Positions 1 through 5,854 are shown, counted from the stretch's first letter. The stretch is DNA of 5,862 bases from W11650 sp963545585 (GCA_963545585.1 CAUUKX010000114.1:1-5862); one strand, 5' to 3'. Translations and numbers: made by a program. Notes: a model not told the origin generated them from the letters alone.

Positions 1-92
1 TTCGGTTACAGCCTTTTTTAGAAGAATTGGAGTTATGTGAAACGCCGGAGCAAATAGCGGAAATGATAAAAAAATATGAACGCAGAATGTAG
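1..92 (+). CDS. 3' end of an upstream gene, possibly the C-terminus of a PTS-domain regulator (partial)
   Basis: An open frame enters from the left edge (first full codon at position 3) and ends at TAG 90-92. The visible 29 residues begin RLQPFLEELELCETPEQIAE and end in a lysine/arginine-rich tail. The pattern of a leucine-rich helix, then a TPEQ turn, then another helix resembles the last two helices of PTS EIIA domains. These close many PRD-type antiterminators or activators that sit upstream of gatABC operons. The gene stops 12 nt before the next start, so it is probably in the same transcript. That a coding region ends here is well supported by frame and spacing. The family is inference from a very short tail, and a different carbohydrate enzyme or regulator is possible. 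Confidence 0.6.
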   Translation, partial: RLQPFLEELELCETPEQIAEMIKKYERRM

Positions 93-104
93 CGGAGGGA
101 AGAC

Positions 105-560
105 ATGTATACGGAAGGAAAAATTGTTTTAATAAAAAGTATGGCCAAAACCAAAGAAGAAGTTATCAAACGACTGGCAGCGGAGCTTTACGAAAAAGGC
201 TATGTCACGGCAGATTTTGCGGATTGTGTCTTAAATCGGGAAAAGATGTATCCTACCGGCCTCGAGTTTGAAAGCTTAGGAGTGGCAATTCCGCATACGG
301 ATGCGGATAAGGTAAAAACTCCCCAGATTGCCTTTGCGGTGATGGAAACACCGGTGATTTTTCAAAGTATGGCGGATATAGAGAAAGAAGTTGAGGCGTC
401 CTTAGTGTTTTTATTAGCAATCAAAAAAAGCGATGAACAGGTGCTGATGTTGCAAAAATTGGTTGAAATTCTTCAAAACAAAGAATTCCTTCATCAGCTG
501 CAAACGGCACCGGAGAAAGAAGAATTTATTGAACTTATTCATCAAGCCGGCATCCGGTAA
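105..560 (+). CDS. gatA: PTS EIIA component, galactitol type (GatA-like)
   Basis: This is the cytoplasmic phosphocarrier of a sugar PTS. It accepts phosphate from HPr on a histidine and passes it to the EIIB cysteine. The 151-residue protein is the usual length for stand-alone GatA (PTS_EIIA_2 fold, PF00359). The motif GVAIPHTDADKV at about residues 59-70 contains the phospho-acceptor His64, and it is preceded by the family-typical YPTGLEF segment at 49-55. ATG 105 is chosen because GGAGG at 94-98 lies 6 nt upstream. It is the first of three PTS subunits in the operon and is separated from EIIB and EIIC by three enzyme genes, with 12 nt to the aldolase. The family is clear. The sugar specificity cannot be read from the sequence, and 'galactitol' is a family name only. 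Confidence 0.9.
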   Translation: MYTEGKIVLIKSMAKTKEEVIKRLAAELYEKGYVTADFADCVLNREKMYPTGLEFESLGVAIPHTDADKVKTPQIAFAVMETPVIFQSMADIEKEVEASLVFLLAIKKSDEQVLMLQKLVEILQNKEFLHQLQTAPEKEEFIELIHQAGIR

Positions 561-572
561 AGGAGGTTAGTT

Positions 573-1415
573 ATGTTAGTTACATCAAAAGAAATGCTTC
601 TGGCGGCGCAGAAAGGGGGATTTGCTTTTCCAGCACCCAATTTTGTTGACCAAATGTCTATTAGAAGCTATGTAGAAGTAGCGGAAAAAAGAAAAATTCC
701 AATGATGCTTTGCTTTGCCGAAGCACATCAGGAATATTTATCTTTAGAAGAAGCGGCTGCCTTAGGCAGATTTTATGGAGAAAAAAGTAATTTGCCTTTG
801 GTTTTGCACTTGGATCACGGACAAAAACTGGATACGATTATTCGAGCGATTGAACTGGGTTTTACTTCCGTGATGATTGATGCTTCTACTCAGCCGCTGG
901 CGGAAAATATCAGATTAACCAGAGAGGTAGTCGGCTATGCTCATCAAAAAGGAGTGGTGGTAGAAGCAGAAATCGGACATGTTGGCGCGGGAGAAAATTA
1001 TGAGAACCATGCAGCGGATGATTCGCTTTATACCTTGCCGGCGGAAGCAAAACAATTTGCCGATGAAACGGAGGTGGATTCCTTGGCAGTCTCCATCGGA
1101 ACGGTGCATGGAGTTTATAAAGCTGCACCGAAGATTGATTTTGAGATTTTGCGTCAGATAAAAGAGATTGTCTTGGTGCCGCTTGTTTTACACGGCGGTT
1201 CTTCAACCGGTGATCAGAACTTGGCTCGCTGTGCCTGGGAAGGGATTACTAAAATAAATATTTTTACGGATTTGATGAATGCAGCAGCGGAAGAGATAAA
1301 AAAAGCAGAATTTAAGAATTATATGGAGGTAGAAAAGGCTGCACAAGCGGGGATGAGAAAATGCTTGGAACATTATTGTGAAGTATTTGGCACGGATAAG
1401 TATAAAACGATTTAA
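573..1415 (+). CDS. Class II (zinc-dependent) ketose-bisphosphate aldolase, GatY/KbaY/Fba family
   Basis: This is a cytoplasmic metal-dependent aldolase expected to cleave a ketose phosphate or bisphosphate, such as tagatose- or fructose-1,6-bisphosphate, into two triose-level products. The 280 residues are close to the usual 284 of GatY/KbaY. The catalytic/metal pair Asp81-His82 lies in LVLHLDHGQ, metal ligands His179 (SIGTVHG) and His207 (LVLHGGSS) are present, and Glu131/Glu133 lie in VVVEAEIG. The phosphate-binding glycines and the KINIFTDL strand (227-234) are in place. Two motifs differ from common aldolases: GHVGAGE replaces the usual GxxGGxE, and GGSSTGD replaces GGSGxPD. This suggests a subgroup with its own substrate. 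AGGAGG at 561-566 sits 6 nt before ATG. No GatZ partner is in the window, although E. coli GatY depends on one. The family is certain and the substrate unknown. Confidence 0.93.
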   Translation: MLVTSKEMLLAAQKGGFAFPAPNFVDQMSIRSYVEVAEKRKIPMMLCFAEAHQEYLSLEEAAALGRFYGEKSNLPLVLHLDHGQKLDTIIRAIELGFTSVMIDASTQPLAENIRLTREVVGYAHQKGVVVEAEIGHVGAGENYENHAADDSLYTLPAEAKQFADETEVDSLAVSIGTVHGVYKAAPKIDFEILRQIKEIVLVPLVLHGGSSTGDQNLARCAWEGITKINIFTDLMNAAAEEIKKAEFKNYMEVEKAAQAGMRKCLEHYCEVFGTDKYKTI

Positions 1416-1432
1416 AAGAGAAGGAGGTAAAG

Positions 1433-2131
1433 ATGAAGAAGGTTAAAACGCCGTTTTTTGTAATGAATCCCAAATCTTATTTGTATGGGGAAGAACTGAA
1501 GCGACTGGCGTTAAAAGCGGAAGAGTTAGCCGAACGCTTTCCAGAGATAACTATGTTTTTTACCGTGCCCTATGCGGAATTAGCATGGGTAGCGAAAAAT
1601 ACCCGGCATCTGATTGTAACGGCTCAGCATATGGATGGGATTAAGCCGGGCAGAGGAATGGGGATGGTTTTACCGGAAAGTTTAATTGAGGTTGGAGCCA
1701 GAGCAGTTTTTTTGAATCATGCAGAAAGGCCAATGACGATAGCTTCTTTGACAGAGGCAATGAAAAGGGCAAAAGAGCTTGAGTTAATTACTGTTGTATG
1801 TGCTGATTCGGTAGAAGAAGCCAAAGCAATTGCTGTTTTGGGGCCGGATATTTTACTCTGTGAACCGACAGAACAAATCGGTACGGGGGTCACCAGTGAT
1901 GATGCCTACTTGCAGGCCACCGAGCGCGCGATTCGAGAGATTAGCCCTGACATTTTAATTATGCAGGCGGCCGGGATTTCAAGTGGGGAAGATGTTTATC
2001 GGGTCATTGCCAGCGGAGCAGATGGCACCGGTGGCACCAGCGGTATCCTAAAAGCGCCGGATCCCCGGCAAAGATTGGAGGAAATGATTATAGCTATGGA
2101 AAAAGCCAGAGAGGAGGCAAAGCAAAAATAA
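1433..2131 (+). CDS. Triosephosphate isomerase family protein, short archaeal-like type; probable sugar-phosphate isomerase
   Basis: This is a TIM-barrel isomerase of 232 residues, shorter than the roughly 250 of standard bacterial TpiA. The catalytic set can be placed: Asn12 and Lys14 in MNPKSY, His96 in LNHAERP, and Glu144 in CEPTEQIGTG. The GEDVYRVIASGADGTG segment (185-200) and SGILKAPDP (203-211) correspond to the phosphate-binding end. Its layout, with AGISSGEDV followed by SGxxKA.DP, recalls archaeal TIMs rather than the bacterial housekeeping enzyme. The surroundings of the catalytic residues differ from glycolytic TIM (NPK for NWK, NHAERP for GHSERR, PTEQIGTG for PVWAIGTG). It is therefore probably a pathway-specific paralogue. 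TIM relatives such as EryH and LerI isomerise tetrulose phosphates, which sets a precedent. AAGGAGG at 1421-1427 precedes the ATG. Its stop overlaps the next start (TAATG), implying translational coupling. The fold is secure and the substrate unproven. Confidence 0.88.
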   Translation: MKKVKTPFFVMNPKSYLYGEELKRLALKAEELAERFPEITMFFTVPYAELAWVAKNTRHLIVTAQHMDGIKPGRGMGMVLPESLIEVGARAVFLNHAERPMTIASLTEAMKRAKELELITVVCADSVEEAKAIAVLGPDILLCEPTEQIGTGVTSDDAYLQATERAIREISPDILIMQAAGISSGEDVYRVIASGADGTGGTSGILKAPDPRQRLEEMIIAMEKAREEAKQK

Positions 2132-2643
2132 TGGCAACTTATGTGGAACAGCTTATTTTAAAATCAAACGGTAACAGGGTGACCTATCATGAGATTACCG
2201 ATCAGGTGAGGGAAATTGTCAAAAAAAGCGGGATTAAAACTGGAATTTGCGTGGTGTCTTCGCAGCATACCACTTGTTCGGTGTTTTTGGAAGAGTATTC
2301 GCATGATCGTAATTTTTGCGGAGATGAATATTTGCAGGTTGATTTAAATAATGGCTTGGAAAAGATTTTTCCTCGTTGCTTGAGTGAGGGGCAATACTAT
2401 CATCCTGGACCTGAGCATACTCGTTTTGGGTTAGAGGACTGTGATAAGAGCACGGTGCCGGATTTGCGTTCGCTTTTGAATACAGAAGCGCATTTGAAAG
2501 GAACGTTGATTGGTTATAGCCAAACGTATATTGTGGATGAGGGGAAGTTAAGCATAGGTTCTTTGGGCTATATTTATTTTGCCGATTGGGATCAAAACAG
2601 AGAAAGAGACAGAAAATGTAAGGTTTTGGTTATGGGCGAGTAG
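2131..2643 (+). CDS. Divergent YjbQ/UPF0047-family protein in a PTS operon
   Basis: This 170-residue protein belongs to the YjbQ/UPF0047 family (PF01894), often labelled 'secondary thiamine-phosphate synthase' because of a weak side activity. Family marks are SSQHTTCSVFLEE at 43-55, AHLKGTLIGYSQ at 120-131, and GKLSIGSLGYIYFADWD at 138-154. His46, His91 and His121 are likely active-site candidates. It is about 30 residues longer than typical YjbQ. The usual GTWQ and DGPRxR signatures near the C-terminus are altered to GSLGY and DQNRERD, so it belongs to a distinct subgroup. GAGGAGG at 2111-2117 lies inside the previous gene, 13 nt before ATG 2131, and that ATG shares one base with the previous stop. 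Its position between the isomerase and EIIB argues for a catabolic role on a phosphosugar rather than thiamine synthesis. That role is inference. The family call is firm and the reaction unknown. Confidence 0.82.
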   Translation: MATYVEQLILKSNGNRVTYHEITDQVREIVKKSGIKTGICVVSSQHTTCSVFLEEYSHDRNFCGDEYLQVDLNNGLEKIFPRCLSEGQYYHPGPEHTRFGLEDCDKSTVPDLRSLLNTEAHLKGTLIGYSQTYIVDEGKLSIGSLGYIYFADWDQNRERDRKCKVLVMGE

Positions 2644-2662
2644 AGGGTGAAAGGAGAAAGAT

Positions 2663-2947
2663 ATGAAAAAAATTTTATTGGCCTGCGGTGCAGGGATTGC
2701 GACGTCAACGGCAGTGAATGCCAAAATTACGCAAATGTTAGATGATAGTGGATATGCCGGGAAATATCGAATTACGCAGTGCAAAATTGCAGAAGTTCCG
2801 GCACTTTCGGCGGAATATGATTTTTGCGTGGCAACAACGATGCAGCCGTCGGAGATGAAATGCCCGTTTATTAGCGGTATCAGCTTTTTAACAGGAGTAG
2901 GAATGGAAAAGACAGTGCAGGAAATTAAAGAACAAATGGAGAAATAG
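2663..2947 (+). CDS. gatB: PTS EIIB component, galactitol type (GatB-like)
   Basis: This is the cytoplasmic phosphocarrier that takes phosphate from EIIA onto a cysteine and passes it to the sugar bound by EIIC. The 94-residue length equals that of typical GatB. The N-terminus MKKILLACGAGIATSTAV carries the phosphorylated Cys8 in the P-loop-like CGAGIATS motif of the lactose/galactitol EIIB fold (PF02302). The rest alternates strands and helices, with the PFISGISFLTGVGM segment (73-86) matching the end of the domain. AAGGAG at 2651-2656 lies 6 nt before ATG. It is 19 nt after the YjbQ-like gene and 50 nt before EIIC. The assignment is firm apart from the sugar. Confidence 0.92.
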   Translation: MKKILLACGAGIATSTAVNAKITQMLDDSGYAGKYRITQCKIAEVPALSAEYDFCVATTMQPSEMKCPFISGISFLTGVGMEKTVQEIKEQMEK

Positions 2948-2973
2948 AGTGGTTAGGTAAAAAATAACACAAC

Positions 2974-2987
2974 AGGAGAAAGGCAGG
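2974..2987 (+). promoter_or_regulatory. Weak or displaced ribosome binding site of the EIIC gene
   Basis: The 50-nt gap before EIIC is the largest in the operon. The best match to the anti-SD, AGGAG at 2974-2978, is 19 nt from ATG 2998, and a weaker AGGCAGG at 2981-2987 is 10 nt away. An in-frame TAG lies two codons upstream of ATG, so no earlier start is possible, and the N-terminus fits the family. Translation of the membrane subunit may be deliberately weaker than that of the soluble subunits, which all have strong, well-spaced sites. Confidence 0.45.
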
Positions 2988-2997
2988 TTAATAGAAT

Positions 2998-4347
2998 ATG
3001 GGAGTATTTGATTATATTCAAAGTCTTGGCGCAACAATTATGATGCCGATTATTTTATTCCTTTTAGGGGTTTTGCTGGGTGCTCGCCCTGGGAAAGCGC
3101 TGAAATCAGGCCTGACTGTGGGGGTAGGATTTATTGGACTTAACTTGATTATTGGGGAAATGGGTGGTAATTTAGGACCGGCTGTTCAGCAAATGATTAG
3201 TCGGTATGGATTGCAGCTTTCTGTTATTGATGTTGGTTGGCCATCAGCGGCGGCGATTGCTTTTGCTTCCCAGGTTGGTCTATTCATTATTCCAATCGGA
3301 CTGGCGGTCAATGTGGTGATGCTGCTGACCAATACCACACAAACGGTTGATATTGATATTTGGAATTATTGGCATTTCGCATTTACCGGTTCGTTGGTAG
3401 CGGTGCTGACGAATGAACTCTGGATGGGATTAGCGGCAGCGGTAATTAACATTGTGATTGTTATGGTGCTGGCGGATTATACAGCGCCTTTGGTGGAAAA
3501 GCATTTAAATCTGCCGGGTGTTTCTCTGCCGCATGGTTTTACTACTGCTTATGTACCAATTGCCTGGCTGGTAAATAAAGGAATTGATCTCATTCCCGGA
3601 TTAAAGAATATTGATATCAATTTAGAGAAAAGCCAAAAAAGAATAGGGGTATTTGGCGAACCGATTTTATTAGGAACCATTTTAGGTATCTTAATAGGGG
3701 TAATTGCCGGTTATGATGTCAAGGGAATTCTTGGTTTAGGAATTAAAATGGGGGCAGTATTAGTGTTAATTCCTAAAATGGCAGCGCTTTTAATGGAAGG
3801 TTTGCTGCCGATTTCGGAAGCAGCATCCGAATTTATTAAAAAACGGTTTAAAAGCCGGGGCAAGATGTATATTGGACTTGACTCAGCGGTAGGTGTGGGA
3901 CATCCATTAACCCTGGCGGTATCTTTGATTTTGGTACCGGTAGCGATTTTCTTGGCAGTCATTATTCCGGGCAATAAGGTATTACCGTTTACTGATTTGT
4001 CTGTAATTCCGTTTATGTTTGTGCTGATTATCCCGATGGTCAAAGGAAATGGGTTCAGGGCGATAATAACCGGTATTATTACGGTAGGCGTGGGGCTTTT
4101 GATTTCTACCAATTTAGCACCGGCTATTACAGAAGCTGCTAAACTGGCAAGTTTTGAAATGCCGGCTGGTGCGGTAATGATTTCCAGTATCTGTGATGGA
4201 GCCAATCCGCTAACGTGGATTTTGGTTAAGGCGTATGAATTCCGAATTGCCGGTTTGGTCATTATGGCGGCTTTAAGCATTGGATTAGCTTTGTTGAACC
4301 GGCGGCGAATTTTGAAAGAAGCCGTGCAGCTGCATAAAGAAAGTTAA
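2998..4347 (+). CDS. gatC: PTS EIIC membrane component, galactitol type (GatC-like)
   Basis: This is the integral-membrane permease of the PTS. It binds and translocates the sugar or polyol while EIIB phosphorylates it. The 449 residues match the usual length of GatC (PF03611, EIIC-GAT). Family landmarks are visible in order: GARPGKALKSGLTVGVGFIG (28-47), DVGWPSAAAIAFASQVG (78-94), DIWNYWHFAFTG (120-131), the FGEPILLG segment (219-226) holding the Gly-Glu-Pro motif, AGYDVKGILGLG (237-248), YIGLDSAVGVGHP (291-303), and PGNKVLPFTDL (324-334). About ten hydrophobic stretches are spread through the protein. The C-terminus ends in a short basic cytoplasmic tail. It closes the operon and is followed by a hairpin terminator. 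The family is secure. The substrate could be galactitol, another polyol, or a less common sugar. Confidence 0.94.
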   Translation: MGVFDYIQSLGATIMMPIILFLLGVLLGARPGKALKSGLTVGVGFIGLNLIIGEMGGNLGPAVQQMISRYGLQLSVIDVGWPSAAAIAFASQVGLFIIPIGLAVNVVMLLTNTTQTVDIDIWNYWHFAFTGSLVAVLTNELWMGLAAAVINIVIVMVLADYTAPLVEKHLNLPGVSLPHGFTTAYVPIAWLVNKGIDLIPGLKNIDINLEKSQKRIGVFGEPILLGTILGILIGVIAGYDVKGILGLGIKMGAVLVLIPKMAALLMEGLLPISEAASEFIKKRFKSRGKMYIGLDSAVGVGHPLTLAVSLILVPVAIFLAVIIPGNKVLPFTDLSVIPFMFVLIIPMVKGNGFRAIITGIITVGVGLLISTNLAPAITEAAKLASFEMPAGAVMISSICDGANPLTWILVKAYEFRIAGLVIMAALSIGLALLNRRRILKEAVQLHKES

Positions 4348-4397
4348 AAGCAAACCGGAAAAAAGCAAGGGAAAGATTAAAAAATAAAGATAAGAAA

Positions 4398-4429
4398 TTG
4401 CCAGTGTGTTCTGAGGAGTACACTGGCAA
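4398..4429. terminator. Bidirectional hairpin terminator between convergent transcription units
   Basis: TTGCCAGTGTGTTC and GAGTACACTGGCAA form a 14-bp stem (two G-U pairs) around a TGAG loop. On the minus strand the hairpin is followed by a T-rich tract (complement of 4379-4397), a good intrinsic terminator for the helix-turn-helix gene. On the plus strand the tail is only CTTTGCATATT, so termination of the PTS operon would be weaker unless helped by the long stem. The position between two convergent stop codons (4347 and 4460) supports the call. The rest of 4348-4459 is A-rich and shows nothing else. Confidence 0.85.
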
Positions 4430-4459
4430 CTTTGCATATTAGTGAACTTGCAGGTGGCG

Positions 4460-4897
4460 CTATTCCAGCGGCTCTAAGTTTAAGTCAAACAGCAGCTCGG
4501 TTAGCTGAAAGGAACTGAGTTGCTGCTCAACGGCAAAAATGATGGCGGCATCACGCTGAACCTTGGGAGAAAGCGGGTTGTATTCACTGTAAACCAGTAA
4601 GTTTTGTGCTTCTTCCAAAGTTGCTTTGACAGCCAGTGCCATTAAAATCACCCGGTTGCGGGAAGGCGGCCGCCGTTCGCCGCTTAAAATTGCGTAAACA
4701 TAAGATTTGGACAAACCGGTCTGCAAAACCAATTCTGTTTTGGGGATATTGTTTCGGTCAATCAGCTGTTTTAAATATTCCGTAAAAATTTGGTCGGAAA
4801 AAATTTCATAATTGTTTTGCAGATAGCTATAAATGCTCTTACTTTCCTTTAATTCATGTAGCAAAAAAGTAGTGCGGATTTCCTCGCGGTTTCTCAT
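4460..4897 (-). CDS. XRE-family helix-turn-helix transcriptional regulator
   Basis: This is a 145-residue putative DNA-binding protein. An N-terminal helical part (1-38) precedes a lambda-repressor-like domain at about 39-97. Its helix-turn-helix KTELVLQTGLSKSYVYAILS (53-72) is followed by GERRPPSRNRVILMALAV, a typical XRE/HTH_3 layout. The C-terminal part (SEYNPLSPKVQRDAAIIFAV then LTELLFDLNLEPLE) resembles a group of small clostridial regulators with a conserved RDAxIIFAL-like helix. From memory, these are sometimes found near Ser/Thr kinases, which is not shown here. ATG 4897 is the first start after the in-frame TAA at 4928, so no earlier start exists. It converges on the PTS operon and is separated by a terminator, so it is not an obvious regulator of that operon. 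Target genes cannot be inferred. Confidence 0.82.
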   Translation of the reverse strand: MRNREEIRTTFLLHELKESKSIYSYLQNNYEIFSDQIFTEYLKQLIDRNNIPKTELVLQTGLSKSYVYAILSGERRPPSRNRVILMALAVKATLEEAQNLLVYSEYNPLSPKVQRDAAIIFAVEQQLSSFQLTELLFDLNLEPLE

Positions 4898-4904
4898 GAC
4901 GTAT

Positions 4905-4926
4905 GGGCAAAAATGCCCCCCTCCTT
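4905..4926 (-). promoter_or_regulatory. Ribosome binding site with an intervening hairpin for the helix-turn-helix gene
   Basis: On the minus strand, AAGGAG (4926-4921), part of a GGA plus six-G run, is a strong Shine-Dalgarno but lies 23 nt from ATG 4897. Between them GGGCA-TTTT-TGCCC (4918-4905) can form a 5-bp hairpin. Folding it out leaves 2 + 7 = 9 unpaired nt, close to ideal spacing. No other start codon lies in frame between the site and ATG 4897. Confidence 0.6.
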
Positions 4927-4931
4927 AGTTA

Positions 4932-5026
4932 AAGCATAATTTTACAGCGATACGGCTTAGGTAGCAGACATCCAGATTTGCGGCCAAAGCCTTAGTTATA
5001 TCATTTCATTCGGCTTTCCTATGCTT
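4932..5026 (-). repeat. Nested inverted repeats in the 189-nt stretch before the helix-turn-helix gene
   Basis: In this gap between the two minus-strand genes, 5020-5026 (AAGCATA on the minus strand) pairs with 4932-4938 (TATGCTT). Inside it, AAAGCC (5017-5012) can pair with GGCTTT (4991-4986). The same GGCTTTGG (4991-4984) can instead pair with CCTAAGCC (4961-4954), with one mismatch. CCTTAGTTA occurs twice directly on the plus strand (4923-4931 and 4990-4998), once over the ribosome binding site. No known riboswitch signature was recognised. The gap holds no convincing ORF. Confidence 0.4.
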
Positions 5027-5052
5027 GAAATATTGCACGTTTCCATGCGATC

Positions 5053-5058
5053 ATTATA
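5053..5058 (-). promoter_or_regulatory. Candidate -10 box for the helix-turn-helix gene
   Basis: The minus strand reads TTTTATAATGATC, with a perfect TATAAT at 5058-5053 just after the end of the membrane-protein gene. The -35 side is poor: TTGCCT is only 14 nt upstream, and the hexamer at 17 nt is CGTTTG. If used, it would give the regulator a leader of roughly 150 nt containing the inverted repeats. The alternative is read-through from the membrane-protein gene, after which no clear terminator is seen. Confidence 0.35.
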
Positions 5059-5086
5059 AAATTTTTTCCGGCAGGCAAACGGAGCT

Positions 5087-5854
5087 TTAAAGGGCGGTTT
5101 CGTCTTTTTTTAAGATGGCAAAAAAGATTAGCCCGGCAGCGCCCAAAATTAAAGAAATAGCAGCATAATGTCCCATGATTTGCAGAATGATATCATAAAA
5201 AAGTTTTTTCGGCAGCATTTGACTGAGGCGGCTATAAGAGTTTAACAGCCATAAATCGTCGCCAAAAAGAAATCGGTGAAAATAAGTAAAATACTTATTA
5301 AAGTTTGTCAGCATCATAAATGTCATACCACCAGTCAAAATCAGGGTAAGCACTGCATTAAATGCCAAAATCTTGGAGATATTCATCCAATACCGGCGCT
5401 GCAGCCAAACGGTTTGGGCATTGCGATGCTTACGGCAGGAAAAATACACATAAAGCGAAAATGGAATTAAGACTGTCAGCAGAAGCAGCAAGCCAAACTG
5501 CTTTATTTTATCAAGTAAAACGAAAACTACTTTTACGTCAAGCAGATACGCCAACTCCCGATTGTTAAAAACAGGTGTTTCTTTTCCGTTGACAGGGAAA
5601 GTTAGATGAACCGAACTTTCCCGGCCGGACAAATATCCGGTCATTTGCCGAATGATTTGAGATAGAGCTGACTCGTTGAAACCGGTAGCGGTGGTGATAT
5701 TATTTTTTTGAAACTGTTGTTTCAGATAAGTTTCATTACAGGAATAATGCTGGATGACAAATAAAAGCAAAACACCGGAAAAAACAATGCCGAGCGCTAA
5801 GCTGAGCAGGTTTGAGAGAATAGAAAGATAATTTATATTTTGCTTGCTTTTCAT
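5087..5854 (-). CDS. DUF1461/TIGR01906-family integral membrane protein (Lit-like fold)
   Basis: This is a 255-residue membrane protein with four hydrophobic helices at about 15-36, 118-138, 161-183 and 228-248, and a long loop (37-117) probably outside the cell. Family landmarks are VFNNRELAYLLDVKVV (95-110), matching the FxxRExxHMxDVK motif, and YFHRFLFGDDLWLLNSYSRL then MLPKKLFYD (191-221), matching FHxxFFxNDxWxL...P..FF.D. The family includes Lit, the intramolecular transacylase that makes lyso-form lipoproteins in some Gram-positives. Here the histidine expected in the first motif reads Tyr103, while His193 of the second is kept, so Lit activity is doubtful. The protein is also longer than the usual 210-230 residues. 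ATG 5854 starts a Lys-rich N-terminus before the first helix, but only 8 nt lie upstream in the window, so its ribosome binding site is unseen and an upstream start is possible. Confidence 0.8.
   Translation of the reverse strand: MKSKQNINYLSILSNLLSLALGIVFSGVLLLFVIQHYSCNETYLKQQFQKNNITTATGFNESALSQIIRQMTGYLSGRESSVHLTFPVNGKETPVFNNRELAYLLDVKVVFVLLDKIKQFGLLLLLTVLIPFSLYVYFSCRKHRNAQTVWLQRRYWMNISKILAFNAVLTLILTGGMTFMMLTNFNKYFTYFHRFLFGDDLWLLNSYSRLSQMLPKKLFYDIILQIMGHYAAISLILGAAGLIFFAILKKDETAL

Noticed and set aside
910..1206. Overlapping minus- and plus-strand open frames within the aldolase gene
   Set aside because: The aldolase is certain, and these products have no domain features or operon context.
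2548..2784. 78-codon minus-strand open frame spanning the YjbQ-like/EIIB junction
   Set aside because: It lies antisense to two well-supported genes and its product resembles no family I recognise.
3711..4280. 189-codon open frame on the minus strand opposite the EIIC gene
   Set aside because: It is a shadow of the strongly supported EIIC frame. Its product is a low-complexity Ile/Thr/Pro-rich string without a recognisable domain.
5033..5060. Plus-strand TTGCAC - 16 nt - TATAAA promoter-like pair
   Set aside because: No plus-strand gene follows it, the -35 matches at only three positions, and the same bases form the minus-strand TATAAT.
4927..5086. Possible preQ1 or cyclic-di-GMP riboswitch suggested by AACTAAGGAGG and AGGTAGC fragments
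   Set aside because: The other conserved parts (TACACCC-type core for preQ1; GGGACGCAAAGCC-type core for GEMM) are missing or in the wrong order.
5276..5568. Two short plus-strand open frames opposite the membrane-protein gene
   Set aside because: They overlap each other and the clear DUF1461 frame, and the products look like antisense shadows.
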